Positions 15,328 through 24,026 of a DNA stretch of 62,298 nucleotides are shown piece by piece; the first letter of the stretch is position 1; each line of letters begins with the position of its first letter. The stretch comes from Acidimicrobiales bacterium (GTDB taxonomy: Bacteria; Actinomycetota; Acidimicrobiia; Acidimicrobiales; MedAcidi-G1): assembly GCA_016845305.1 (NCBI GenBank), contig JAERSW010000088.1, positions 1 through 62,298 on the forward strand, written 5' to 3'. Below the pieces are notes generated by a model that was not told the DNA's origin, did not search any database, and saw only the letters and a program-made list of their open reading frames with translations. A program made the translations under genes and the position numbers.

Positions 15328-16647
15328 ATGGGCGCCGTCACGCTCCTGCCCGCGGCCCGCCGCGACAACGGCTGGTTCGAGACCCTCCCCGAGGTCCCGC
15401 CCGCCGCTCCTCTGGTGGGCGCCGTCGACGCCGACGTGGTCGTGGTGGGCGCCGGGTTCACCGGGCTGGCCGCGGCGCGGCGCCTCGGCGAGCTCCGCCC
15501 CGACGCCCGGATCCTCCTGCTCGAGGCGGGCCGGATCGGCAACGGCGCCGCCGGGCGGTCGTCGGGCTTCGGCATCGACCACGCCCACAACGTCCGCTCC
15601 GAGGGCTTCGCCGATGCCGCCGAGTACGAGAAGCAGCAGATCGCCCTGAACCGGGCCGGGCTGGCCTACCTCGAGGAGGCCGTCACCACCCACGGCATCG
15701 ACTGCGACTGGTCGTGGGCCGGCAAGGTGCACGCCGCCTGCACGCCGCGCGGCGCCGCCGACCTCGAGCACTTCACCGCCTCGCTGGACCGCATCGACGA
15801 GCCCTACGAGGTGCTCGACGCCGACGCCATGGCCGACCGCCTCGGCATCGACCACTACACGCACGGGGTGCACACCCCGGGCACGGCGCTCATGCAGCCC
15901 GCCGCGCTGTGCCGAGGCCTCGCCGCCGCCATGCCCGCCAACGTCGTCGTCCACGAGGAGACCCCGGTGACGTGGATGGACGCCGGGAGGCCGCACGAGC
16001 TGTGGACCGACGGCGGCAACGTCCGCACGCCCGAGGTGCTGTTGGCCAACAACGGCTACCTGGCCGGCTTCGGGTACTACCGCCACCACCTGATCCCCGT
16101 CGTCACGTGGGGGTCGATGACCCGCCCGCTGACCGACGACGAGATGGCCGCCATCGGCGGGCCGCGCACGTGGGGCGTGATCCCGGCCGCCCCGTCGGGC
16201 ACCACGGTGCGGCGCCTGGCCGACGGTCGGATCCTCGTGCGCAACGTCTACTCGTACAGCCGGCACTCGCTGGCCGACGGCCGTCGCCGGCAACGGGCCG
16301 GCCGGTCCCACCGTCGGGCGTTCGAGGCCCGCTTCCCGATGCTGGCGCACGTGCCGTTCGAGTACACGTGGGGCGGGCCACTGAGCATGGCCCGCAACGG
16401 CGAGCCGGTGTTCGGGCGCCTCGACGACGGCGTCCACGCCGCCGGCGTCCACAACGGCACCGGCCTGAGCCGCGGCATCGTCTGCGGGAAGCTGGTCGCC
16501 GAGATGATGTGCGGGCAGGGCTCGGACCTGCTCGACGCCATGGTGGCCCGAGGCCGCCCCAACCGGAACGTCCCCGACCCGATCCTGGGCTGGGGCGTCG
16601 ACCTGTACGCCCAGCGCCTGCGGCTCCGGTCCGGGCGCGAGATGTGA
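15328..16647 (+). CDS. FAD-dependent amine/D-amino acid oxidoreductase (DAO family)
   Basis: A 439-residue DAO-fold flavoprotein. The FAD dinucleotide motif VVVGAGFTGLAAARRL begins about residue 36 and is followed by LLLEAG and a GRSSGF stretch. It resembles gamma-glutamylputrescine oxidase and D-hydroxyproline dehydrogenase-type enzymes. It would oxidise a secondary or primary amine to an imine; in the proposed pathway that is D-hydroxyproline or an N-methylated derivative to the pyrroline carboxylate used by the DapA-family enzyme. ATG 15328 follows GAGGCCG 43 bp after the ALDH stop. The substrate is inferred from context only. Confidence 0.8.
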   Translation: MGAVTLLPAARRDNGWFETLPEVPPAAPLVGAVDADVVVVGAGFTGLAAARRLGELRPDARILLLEAGRIGNGAAGRSSGFGIDHAHNVRSEGFADAAEYEKQQIALNRAGLAYLEEAVTTHGIDCDWSWAGKVHAACTPRGAADLEHFTASLDRIDEPYEVLDADAMADRLGIDHYTHGVHTPGTALMQPAALCRGLAAAMPANVVVHEETPVTWMDAGRPHELWTDGGNVRTPEVLLANNGYLAGFGYYRHHLIPVVTWGSMTRPLTDDEMAAIGGPRTWGVIPAAPSGTTVRRLADGRILVRNVYSYSRHSLADGRRRQRAGRSHRRAFEARFPMLAHVPFEYTWGGPLSMARNGEPVFGRLDDGVHAAGVHNGTGLSRGIVCGKLVAEMMCGQGSDLLDAMVARGRPNRNVPDPILGWGVDLYAQRLRLRSGREM

Positions 16648-16678
16648 GCGCGGCCCGGCCGCGACGGAAAGGCTGAGG

Positions 16679-17437
16679 ATGGACGAGCAGCCCACGAAGG
16701 TGGCCCTGGTGACCGGGGCGACGTCGGGCATCGGACGGGCGTGCGCCCTGCGCCTGGCCGCCGACGGGTACGCCGTGGTGGTGGGCGGCCGTGACGAGGC
16801 CCGGGCCGCCGCGGTGGTCGACGAGATCACGGCCGCGGGTGGCACGGCGTCGACGGCGCTGGGCGACGTGGCCGATCCCGCCTACGGCGACGCGGCGGTG
16901 GCCGCCGCGGTGGCCGACCACGGGCGACTCGACGTGCTGGTCAACGCGGCCGGCGTCATCACCCGGGCCGATGCCGAGGGCACCACCGACGACGAGTGGC
17001 ACCGTGTCATGTCGACCAACGTCGACGGCGTGTTCCGCACCAGCCGGGCCGCGGTGCCCGCCATGCGGGCCGTCGGTGGCGGCGCCATCGTCAACGTCAG
17101 CTCGACCTGCGGCCTGGTCGGCACGACCGGCCTCGTGGCCTACTGCACGTCGAAGGCGGCGGTGTCGAACATGACGCGGGCCATGGCACTCGACCACGCC
17201 GCCGAGGGGATCCGGATCAACGCGGTCTGCCCGGGCGCGGTCGACACCGACATGCTGTACTCGGAACGCGACGACTCGCCCGAGGAGGTGCGTGCCATGA
17301 ACCTGCCTGACATCCCGGAGGGTCGCGTGCCGTCCGGCGGGGAGATCGCCCACGCCGTGGCCTTCCTGGCCGACGAGCGGTCCCGGCACCTCAACGGCGT
17401 CAACCTCAGCGTCGACGGCGGGTACACGGCCCGATGA
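16679..17437 (+). CDS. Short-chain dehydrogenase/reductase
   Basis: A 252-residue classical SDR. The NAD(P)-binding motif TGATSGIG starts at residue 12, NAAG follows, and the catalytic Ser-Tyr-Lys are in VNVSS and YCTSK. The C-terminus GGYTAR is typical of the FabG-like group. It interconverts an alcohol and a ketone with NAD(P)H. The ribosome-binding site GGCTGAGG lies just upstream of ATG. It is the sixth gene of the LysR-led operon and overlaps the next SDR by ATGA, so the two reductases are made together. Confidence 0.85.
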   Translation: MDEQPTKVALVTGATSGIGRACALRLAADGYAVVVGGRDEARAAAVVDEITAAGGTASTALGDVADPAYGDAAVAAAVADHGRLDVLVNAAGVITRADAEGTTDDEWHRVMSTNVDGVFRTSRAAVPAMRAVGGGAIVNVSSTCGLVGTTGLVAYCTSKAAVSNMTRAMALDHAAEGIRINAVCPGAVDTDMLYSERDDSPEEVRAMNLPDIPEGRVPSGGEIAHAVAFLADERSRHLNGVNLSVDGGYTAR

Positions 17438-18246
17438 CCGCCTCCCCGGACGCCGCCACCTCGGGCCGGGCCGACGGGCGGATCGTCGTCGTCACCGGCG
17501 GGGCCCGGGGTATCGGCCGGGCCATCGTGGACCGGTTCGCCGCTGAGGGCGCCACGGTCGTCATCGGCGACCTGACCGATCCCGGCAACGTGGGCGCCGG
17601 CCTCGACGTGGCCGGGCACCGCGAGTGGGTGCCGCTGGACGTCACCGACGAGGCCTCGGTCCTCGAGTTCGCCGAGACGGTGCAGGCCGGACACGGCGGC
17701 GTGGACGTGCTCGTCAACAACGCCGGGATCATGGACACCCGCTCGATCCGGGACGAGACGGTGGCCGACTGGGACCTGGCCATGGCCGTGAACCTGCGGG
17801 GCCCGTTCCTGATGGCCAAGCACCTGCTGCCGCTGATGGAGGGCCGTGACGACCCGGCCATCGTGAACATCGGCTCCATCGAGGGCCTCGGCGCCAACGC
17901 CCTGCACGCCTCGTACGCGGCGTCCAAGGCCGGCGTGCACGGCCTGACCCGGGCGCTGGCCGTCGACCTCGGTCCGATGGGGGTCCGCTGCAACGCGGTG
18001 GCGCCCGGCTGGATCGACACCGACCTGAACCGGGGCTACGTCGACAAGCACCCCAACCGTGACCAGGCGGTCGCCGAGCTGGCGTCGCTGCACCCGGTGG
18101 GCCGCATCGGCGATCCGGCCGACGTGGCCGGCACCGTGCTGTGGCTGGCCACCCCGGATGCCGGGTTCGTGACCGGCCAGGTGGTCACCGTGGACGGTGG
18201 CCGCATGACCCGCCTGTCACTCCCCGCCTCCCTCGCCGACGACTGA
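17434..18246 (+). CDS. Short-chain dehydrogenase/reductase
   Basis: A 270-residue SDR with TGGARGIG cofactor motif, NNAG at about residue 95, the serine in IVNIGS and active-site YAASK. An acidic GDLTD after beta-2 suggests NAD+ preference, so it may act in the oxidative direction. It is coupled by ATGA to the preceding SDR and is the last gene before a new promoter for the TRAP genes. Two different SDRs side by side suggest two alcohol/ketone steps or an epimerisation through a ketone, which I cannot resolve from sequence. Confidence 0.85.
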   Translation: MTASPDAATSGRADGRIVVVTGGARGIGRAIVDRFAAEGATVVIGDLTDPGNVGAGLDVAGHREWVPLDVTDEASVLEFAETVQAGHGGVDVLVNNAGIMDTRSIRDETVADWDLAMAVNLRGPFLMAKHLLPLMEGRDDPAIVNIGSIEGLGANALHASYAASKAGVHGLTRALAVDLGPMGVRCNAVAPGWIDTDLNRGYVDKHPNRDQAVAELASLHPVGRIGDPADVAGTVLWLATPDAGFVTGQVVTVDGGRMTRLSLPASLADD

Positions 18247-18285
18247 GCCGCCGCGGCTCGTTTCAGGCGGACCACCGCCGCTGAC

Positions 18286-18291
18286 TACCCT
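18286..18291 (+). promoter_or_regulatory. -10 box TACCCT, leaderless promoter of the TRAP genes
   Basis: TACCCT, 6 nt, then ATG 18298. It gives the transporter genes a transcript separate from the LysR-led operon. Confidence 0.5.
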
Positions 18292-18297
18292 CTCGGG

Positions 18298-19065
18298 ATG
18301 CGCCCGTCGCGTCTCCACCCGCTGGGCTGGGTGGTCCTGGGGTTCCTGCTCCTGTCGGCGGTGGCGACCGCGATGGGCTCCGACCGCCTGATCGGGAACC
18401 TCTCGTGGTGGCACTGGCTGGGCCTGGCGGCCCTGCTCGGCCTCTGCGCGGTGCCCGAGGCACTCCACCGGTTCCGGCTGGGGCTCGAGGCCGTCACCTC
18501 GTTCACCGGCGGCATCGCCCGGTGGCTGGGCTGGGCGGTGTTCCTGTTCTCACTGTTCAACGTGGTGACCCGCTACACCGGCCGCTACGTCCAGCGCGAC
18601 ATCATCATCGGCGAGGTCATGAGCCTGGCCTGGATGACGTTCGCCTTCATGTTCCTCATCGCCATGAACTACGGCGTGCGCGAGGGCGTGAACCCCCGCA
18701 TCGACTTCTGGTGGGCCGACTTCTCCGACCTCCGCAAGGCCCGCCTGGACTTCGTCATGCACACCTTCTTCTTCCTGCCGTTCGTCATCGTCGGCGGGCG
18801 CATCCTCTGGAACTACAGCCGGATCAGCCTGGGCATGAAGCGCTCCGGCACGTGGCCCGACGGCTGGCGGGTGTGGAACTCGTGGGAGCAGTCGCCCGAC
18901 GCCGGCAACCTGCCCGTCGGCCCCATCAAGGCCATGCTGCTCGTCGGCTTCGTCCTGTTCGGGCTCCAGGTGCTGGCCGAGATCGTCAAGACCGGCTTCG
19001 TGATGATGGGACGACCGGAGCTGTCGGCCAGGAAGGGGCACGACGCCCCGCTCCGGATCGAGTAG
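18298..19065 (+). CDS. dctQ: TRAP transporter small permease (DctQ)
   Basis: A 255-residue membrane protein with several hydrophobic segments and the DctQ-type central region of helices containing EVMSLAWMTFAFMFLIAMNYGVREG, here listed only as landmarks at about residues 102-126. The RxGxHxRxD-like turn of the family is represented by REGVNPRID. It is longer than the usual 160-190 residues because of an N-terminal pair of helices. It pairs with DctM 18 bp downstream and DctP to import an organic anion or zwitterion with sodium. Substrate unknown; the locus suggests a betaine or carboxylate. Confidence 0.85.
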   Translation: MRPSRLHPLGWVVLGFLLLSAVATAMGSDRLIGNLSWWHWLGLAALLGLCAVPEALHRFRLGLEAVTSFTGGIARWLGWAVFLFSLFNVVTRYTGRYVQRDIIIGEVMSLAWMTFAFMFLIAMNYGVREGVNPRIDFWWADFSDLRKARLDFVMHTFFFLPFVIVGGRILWNYSRISLGMKRSGTWPDGWRVWNSWEQSPDAGNLPVGPIKAMLLVGFVLFGLQVLAEIVKTGFVMMGRPELSARKGHDAPLRIE

Positions 19066-19083
19066 GGGCGGAGGACCTCGACC

Positions 19084-20652
19084 ATGGTGCTCGCCATCCT
19101 CGGCCTCGACCTGAACGTCTTCCTGGCGCTCTCGATGTTCACGGTCTTCATGCTCCTGATCCTGACCGGCTACAACGTCGCCTTCTCGTTCGCCTCGACG
19201 GCGCTGGCCTTCTCGTTCATCGGCGACCTGACCGACACCTTCGACCCCAACACCCTCAACGTCCTGCCCGGCCGGTGGTTCGTCGCCCTGTCCGACCAGA
19301 CGCTGCTGGCCGTCCCGTTGTTCGTCCTCATGGGCGCCATCCTCGAGAGGTCCGGGCTGGCCGAACGGCTCCTGAACGCCATCGGCATGCTCATGGGTCC
19401 GCTGCGGGGCGGCGTGGCCGCCGCCGTGGTGATCGTGGGCACGATGCTGGCCGCGGCGACCGGCGTGGTCGCCGCCACGGTCATCGTCATGGGCCTGCTG
19501 TCCCTGCCCGCCATGATCCGGCTCGGGTACGACCACAAGCTGGCCACCGGCGTGATCACCGCATCGGGCACGCTCGCCCAGTTGCTCCCCCCCAGCCTGG
19601 TCCTGATCCTGCTGGCCCAGCAGCTGGGCGTCGGGATCCTCGGCCTGTTCGCCGGCGCCCTCATCCCCGGCCTGATCCTCAGCGGCATGTACGCCGCCTA
19701 CGCGCTCGGCATCTCCTACCTGCGACCGCACCTCGGCCCGGCCATGCCCAAGGAGGACCGCACGCTCTCCGGCAAGCCGTCGCGGGGCACCGCGGTGCTC
19801 ATCTCGCTGATCCTGGCCGGCCTCATCGGGCTGGTGTTCCTGCTGCTCAGCCCCGGCTCGGCGGCGGTGGTGGCCATCGCCACGTTCGCCTTCAGCCTCG
19901 CCGTCCTGCTGGCCGGCGGGATGCTGACCGCCGAATTGCTGGTGTCGATCGTGCCGGTGCTGGTGCTGATCATCGGCGTGCTCGTCTCGATCTTCCAGGG
20001 CGTCGCCACCCCGTCGGAGTCCGGTGCCGTCGGCGTGCTCGGTGCCCTCCTGCTGGCCGTCCTGAACTGGTTGTTCGACCGCCTCCTGGTGCGCGACGGC
20101 GCCGACCACATCACCCCGAAGTGGCACCTGACCGGCCGCGCCCTCCACGACGCCGGCACGTCGACGGCCAACATCGTCGTGCTCGTCATGACGCTGCTGT
20201 TCTCGTCGACGTTCTTCAGCCTGATGTTCTTCCAGCTCGGCGGCTCCGACCAGACGTCGGAGTGGTTGACGGCCATCGGCGGCGGGAAGTTCGGCTTCGT
20301 CCTCATCGCCATGGTCGCCGTGTTCCTCCTGGGCATCAACCTGGAGTTCCTGGAGATCACGTTCATCGTGGTGCCGATCTTCGTCCCGGCCATGCAGGAG
20401 CTGGGCTTCACCAATGTGGAGAAGATCTGGTTCGCCGTGCTGATGGCGGTGAACCTGAACATGGCCTTCATCTCGCCACCGGTCGGGTTCTCGCTCTTCT
20501 ACCTCCAGAGCGTCGCCCCGCCCGAGGTGAAGACCGCCGACATCCACAAGGGGGCCCTGCCGTTCATGGCCCTGCAGGGCGTGGCCCTCGTCCTGCTGGG
20601 GGCGTTCCCCGGCATCACCGAGTTCTCCTTCCGGTTCTTCAGCGGCGCCTGA
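19084..20652 (+). CDS. dctM: TRAP transporter large permease (DctM)
   Basis: A 522-residue protein with about 12-14 transmembrane segments of the DctM/ion-transporter superfamily. Typical features are the loop PLFVLMGAILERSGLAERL, the GxxxATGVVAATVIVMG segment, SGTLAQLLPPS and the late PPVGFSLFYL. A GGAGG ribosome-binding site lies before ATG. It forms the sodium-coupled translocation channel with DctQ. Length and order (Q, M, P) are standard, and the gene appears intact. Confidence 0.92.
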   Translation: MVLAILGLDLNVFLALSMFTVFMLLILTGYNVAFSFASTALAFSFIGDLTDTFDPNTLNVLPGRWFVALSDQTLLAVPLFVLMGAILERSGLAERLLNAIGMLMGPLRGGVAAAVVIVGTMLAAATGVVAATVIVMGLLSLPAMIRLGYDHKLATGVITASGTLAQLLPPSLVLILLAQQLGVGILGLFAGALIPGLILSGMYAAYALGISYLRPHLGPAMPKEDRTLSGKPSRGTAVLISLILAGLIGLVFLLLSPGSAAVVAIATFAFSLAVLLAGGMLTAELLVSIVPVLVLIIGVLVSIFQGVATPSESGAVGVLGALLLAVLNWLFDRLLVRDGADHITPKWHLTGRALHDAGTSTANIVVLVMTLLFSSTFFSLMFFQLGGSDQTSEWLTAIGGGKFGFVLIAMVAVFLLGINLEFLEITFIVVPIFVPAMQELGFTNVEKIWFAVLMAVNLNMAFISPPVGFSLFYLQSVAPPEVKTADIHKGALPFMALQGVALVLLGAFPGITEFSFRFFSGA

Positions 20653-20701
20653 GGCGGGTGCCCCGGGGCCCCTCCCGGACTCGGCCACCCTTGACACCCC
20701 G

Positions 20702-20717
20702 TGTGACGCGGGTCACG
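20702..20717. promoter_or_regulatory. CRP-like site before dctP
   Basis: TGTGA-CGCGGG-TCACG fits the CRP/FNR-family pattern TGTGA-N6-TCACA with one mismatch, 70 bp before the dctP ATG. A TTGACA lies just upstream at 20691, but no convincing -10 follows it. Assignment is tentative. Confidence 0.35.
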
Positions 20718-20786
20718 CTGGTGGTGCACGTCGGTCGGTCCGACGTGCGTGACACCGCCGTCACCCACAGAGGGGGGGAATTCCCA

Positions 20787-21998
20787 ATGTCCGACGTCCA
20801 TGACGTCACCGAGGTCGACACCGACCTCGACCGCCGCAAGTTCCTGGCCAAGGCCGGGATCGGCGTGGCCGGGTTCGCCGCCGGAGGGGCCATCCTGGCC
20901 GCCTGCGGTAGCGACGAGGAGGCCGCGCCCACCACCACCGCCGCACCGGCGACCACCGCCGCGCCCACCACCACCGAGTCGGTGGCGTTGGCCTCGGACC
21001 TGCCCGACCTGGAGTGGGAGATGGGCACCAGTTGGCCCACCGCCCTCGTCACGTTGTTCGGCTCGGCCCAGATGTTCGCCGAGCAGGTCGGCAAGCTGAC
21101 CGGCGGCAAGTTCAAGATCAACGCCCGGCCGGCCGGCGAGATCGTCGGTGGCCTCGACGTCCTGCCCACGGTCCGCGACCGCGGCATGGAGATGGGCCAC
21201 ACGGCGTCCTACTACTACGTCGGCATCAGCCCGGTCCAGCAGTTCGGTACGGCGGTGCCGTTCGGCCTGAACCAGCGCCAGCAGAACGCCTGGCTCTACC
21301 AGGGCGGCGGCCTGGAACTCCTGCAGGAGTTCTACGCCGAGGAGCACAACATGATCTCCTTCCCGGCGGGGTCGACCGGCTGCCAGATGGGTGGCTGGTT
21401 CTCCAAGGAGATCAACTCGGTGGCCGACCTCCAGGGCTTGAAGATGCGCATCCCCGGCCTGGCCGGCAAGGTGCTCAACAACCTGGGCGGCGAGCAGGTC
21501 TCGGTGGCCGGTGGTGAGATCCTCACCTCCATCGAGACCGGCGCCATCGACGCCGCCGAGTTCGTCGGCCCGACCGACGACCTCATCCTCGGCCTCGACC
21601 AGCTGGGCACCGACCTGTACTACTACCACCCCGGCTGGTGGGAGCCGGGCACGGCCGTCGAGGTCCAGATCTCCCTCGACCTGTGGAACGACCTGCCCGC
21701 CGAGTACCAGGCGGCGATCGAGACGGCCGCGGCGTGGGCGAACTCCCACACCATGGCCACCTACGACGTCCTGAACCAGCGCGACCTCCAGAAGATCAAG
21801 GGGTTCGCCCAGATCCGCGAGTTCTCGCCGGAGCTGATGGACGCCTTCCGCGAGGAGACGGAGAACGTCCTCGACAGCGTGGCTGCCGACGATCCCCGCT
21901 TCGCGGCGATCCTGGGCCCGTGGCGGAAGTTCCGCGACGGGATCACCGAGTGGCACGGCCTGGCCGAGCGCTCGTTCCTCATGAACCAGACGGGCTGA
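20787..21998 (+). CDS. dctP: TRAP transporter solute-binding lipoprotein (DctP)
   Basis: A 403-residue DctP-family binding protein. Its signal is Tat-like (RRKFLAKAG at residue 15) and ends in a lipobox, LAAC, around residue 37, so it should be exported folded and lipid-anchored outside the membrane. A Thr/Ala/Pro-rich tether of about 25 residues follows. The mature domain has the TRAP landmarks WYxxG-like GGWFSKEINS, LKMRIPGLAGKVL with the substrate-carboxylate arginine, and an ETGAIDAAEFVGP loop. The ribosome-binding site AGGGGGGG precedes ATG 20787. It defines specificity of the DctQMP system; the ligand is not readable from sequence. Confidence 0.92.
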   Translation: MSDVHDVTEVDTDLDRRKFLAKAGIGVAGFAAGGAILAACGSDEEAAPTTTAAPATTAAPTTTESVALASDLPDLEWEMGTSWPTALVTLFGSAQMFAEQVGKLTGGKFKINARPAGEIVGGLDVLPTVRDRGMEMGHTASYYYVGISPVQQFGTAVPFGLNQRQQNAWLYQGGGLELLQEFYAEEHNMISFPAGSTGCQMGGWFSKEINSVADLQGLKMRIPGLAGKVLNNLGGEQVSVAGGEILTSIETGAIDAAEFVGPTDDLILGLDQLGTDLYYYHPGWWEPGTAVEVQISLDLWNDLPAEYQAAIETAAAWANSHTMATYDVLNQRDLQKIKGFAQIREFSPELMDAFREETENVLDSVAADDPRFAAILGPWRKFRDGITEWHGLAERSFLMNQTG

Positions 21999-22010
21999 GC
22001 CCCTCTGCGT

Positions 22011-22032
22011 CGGCCGTCCCAGGGGACGGCCG
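22011..22032. terminator. GC-rich hairpin after dctP
   Basis: CGGCCGTCCC and GGGACGGCCG are perfect 10-bp arms separated by 2 nt, so the practical loop is about 4 nt. The hairpin sits just after the dctP stop. There is no long T-run, as is common in high-GC actinobacterial terminators. Confidence 0.6.
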
Positions 22033-22126
22033 TGGGGATCGGGGGGAACCCCGACGGGCACTGGATGCCCCGGCCGTCAGGTCGGCGTGTCCGGTGCCCG
22101 TCCGCGTTCCGGCCCGGTCGGAGGGT

Positions 22127-22585
22127 TCAGTCGGATCGCCGGGCCATCGCCTCCATAGCCGGCCCGAACCTCTTCGGCACCGTGTACCGGATCCCCCGGA
22201 CCTCCCAGTCCGACGTGACCGGCGTGCCCCCCTTCCGGACGAGCTCCACGTCGTCACCGAGCCGGTCGATCAGGCCGGTGGCCACCTGGCGGAAGCGGCC
22301 GCACCGCAGCCAGGCGAGACCCCTCTCCGTCCGGGCCAGGATCCGGTGCTCGGTGGTGGCCAGGGCGGCCACCACGGCGGCCGCCGCCCCCAGGCCGACG
22401 CGGCCCGACCAGGTGTCGAAGCCGACCCAGGCGGCCAGCAGCCCCACGCCCACCCCGGCGACGGCCGCGTAGGGCACCATCAGGCGATGGCGACTCCACA
22501 AGTAGGCGACGACCTCCACCCGCTCGCCGGGTCCGAGGTGGCGCTCGACGGATCGCAGCAGGATGGCCTGACGCACCCGGCCCAT
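22127..22585 (-). CDS. Hypothetical membrane protein, possibly PH-like
   Basis: A 152-residue protein of unknown function. Two adjacent hydrophobic segments occupy about residues 35-75, and the soluble C-terminal half begins TEHRILARTERGLAWLRCGRFRQVA. The arrangement of two helices followed by a domain reading 'standard rules for a local coordinate' resembles bacterial PH-domain (YdbS-like) proteins, but I am not certain. It diverges from the lipoprotein protease gene with about 45 bp between the starts. Confidence 0.5.
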   Translation of the reverse strand: MGRVRQAILLRSVERHLGPGERVEVVAYLWSRHRLMVPYAAVAGVGVGLLAAWVGFDTWSGRVGLGAAAAVVAALATTEHRILARTERGLAWLRCGRFRQVATGLIDRLGDDVELVRKGGTPVTSDWEVRGIRYTVPKRFGPAMEAMARRSD

Positions 22586-22630
22586 CGTAGGGCCGCCCCC
22601 CGGGGCGCCCGGCCGGTCGTCCGCTCCCTG

Positions 22631-23326
22631 GTGGCCGCCGGCCTGTGCCTGATCGGCCTCGTCGGCTGCGGAGCGTCGGACCCTGACCGCACGGCGACCC
22701 CGCCCGACGGCAGGGCCGTGGTGGTGTCCACCGAGGGGTGCGGCCTGGCCTCCGGTGCGACGTCATCGGGGGTGGCCGTGGGCGGCGACCTCGTGGTGAC
22801 CGCCGGCCATGCCGTCGCCCGGTCCTCGGCCATCCGGGTGACCGACCCCGACGGAGCGGATCACGGGGCGGTGGCCGTGGCCGTCGACGAGGCGGCCGAC
22901 CTCGCCCTCCTGCGCGTCGACGGCTTCGCCGCTCGCACCGGCAGCACGCCGGTCACCTCGATCCGGGTCGTGGCCGCCGAGGCCGGCGAAGCGGTGACGA
23001 TCGTCAGCGGGGCCAGTACCGGCACGTCGACCGGTCCGGTGCTGCGGGTCGCGGCCATCACCGTCGACGCGGTGGCCGGCAGCGACGGCCACCGGCGGGT
23101 CGGCTACGAGGTGGACGTGGCCACCGCCACCGGCGACAGCGGCGCCGGGGCGTACGACGGCGACGGGGCCCTGGTCGGCGTCGTCTTCGCCGTCGGGGGC
23201 ACGCCGGACCGGCCGACCACCTGGCTCACCGCCTCGTCCGAGGTGGCCGAGCTCCTGGCGTCCGGTCCGTGGACCGACCTGTCGTGCGACCCCGAGGCGT
23301 CCCGGGTCGTCGGGGTGGGCGGCTAG
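22631..23326 (+). CDS. Trypsin-like serine protease, probable lipoprotein
   Basis: A 231-residue protein if started at GTG 22631. A hydrophobic segment ends in the lipobox LVGC at about residue 13, which suggests a lipid-anchored outer-face protein, though the n-region is short and the true start could lie upstream. The trypsin-fold triad is His60 in TAGHAV, Asp90 in ADLALLRV and Ser170 in GDSGAGA. It would be a membrane-attached protease of the S1 group. No substrate is suggested by the neighbours. Confidence 0.7.
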   Translation: MAAGLCLIGLVGCGASDPDRTATPPDGRAVVVSTEGCGLASGATSSGVAVGGDLVVTAGHAVARSSAIRVTDPDGADHGAVAVAVDEAADLALLRVDGFAARTGSTPVTSIRVVAAEAGEAVTIVSGASTGTSTGPVLRVAAITVDAVAGSDGHRRVGYEVDVATATGDSGAGAYDGDGALVGVVFAVGGTPDRPTTWLTASSEVAELLASGPWTDLSCDPEASRVVGVGG

Positions 23327-23331
23327 CCCGG

Positions 23332-23376
23332 CGACCGGTCAGCCGGTGGCCGATCAGTCGGCGGCCGGTCAGTCAG
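23332..23376. repeat. Three 15-bp direct repeats over the end of the GNAT gene
   Basis: Three tandem 15-bp units (consensus YGGCCGRTCAGTCGG, imperfect) lie between convergent genes. The third unit contains the stop codon of the GNAT gene, and the first two carry the same TCA trinucleotide in the same frame. Confidence 0.6.
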
Positions 23377-23998
23377 CGATGAGGTCGGGGTTGCGCCAGA
23401 CGATGAGGACGGCGTTGTTCCCGACCGCCGGGTCGTCCATGTAGTCGGGGATGGCGCACACGGCCTCGAAGCCGTTCTCGATCTGGAAGCTCAGCGTCGG
23501 GTCGTAGAGCTCGCCGGCCCGCACCCGGTCGACGTACTCGTCGGCCGACATGTCGTCGATGTGGTCCTTGTAGCCGGGGATGACCCCACCGGCCACGATC
23601 CCCTTCTTGCCGAGCCGCTGGACCACGTCCTTGCGGCGGATGTAGAGCTCGTGGCCGATGCCGAGCCGCCGGTAGTTCGGGTCCACGGCGATGGTCACGC
23701 CGTAGTACCAGTCGGCGTCGTCGCGGTGGTTGCCGCAGGAGTGCTCGCCGACCAGGTCGTCCAGCGAGTGGTGGGGGTCGTCGAAGTCGAAGTCGATGAG
23801 GATGCCGACGCCCATGCCCACCGGCTTCTCGCCGTCGAGGGCCACGAAGCCGCCGTCGGCGAAGGTCTCGCACAGGACGACGATGTCCTCCTCGATCAGC
23901 AGGTCCTCGATGCCGGCCGTCGGAAAGGCGGCCCGCTCGATGGCCGCCAGCTCCTTCGCCCACTTCGCCTGGATGGGTGCGTAGGTGATCTCGGGCAC
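23369..23998 (-). CDS. GNAT-family N-acetyltransferase
   Basis: A 209-residue GNAT protein. The acetyl-CoA pyrophosphate loop is YYGVTIAVDPNYRRLGIGHEL (about residues 98-118), the V-D-P-x-x-R-x-x-G-I-G pattern of motif A. The C-terminal part ends with an unusual SFQIENGFEAVCAIPDYMDD that matches the late beta strands of the fold. It should acetylate an amine; the substrate is unknown. The start is GTG 23998 with GGGAG upstream. Its stop lies inside a tandem repeat. Confidence 0.75.
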   Translation of the reverse strand: MPEITYAPIQAKWAKELAAIERAAFPTAGIEDLLIEEDIVVLCETFADGGFVALDGEKPVGMGVGILIDFDFDDPHHSLDDLVGEHSCGNHRDDADWYYGVTIAVDPNYRRLGIGHELYIRRKDVVQRLGKKGIVAGGVIPGYKDHIDDMSADEYVDRVRAGELYDPTLSFQIENGFEAVCAIPDYMDDPAVGNNAVLIVWRNPDLIAD

Positions 23999-24026
23999 GG
24001 TGGCTCCCTTCGTCCGACCCGTCGCC

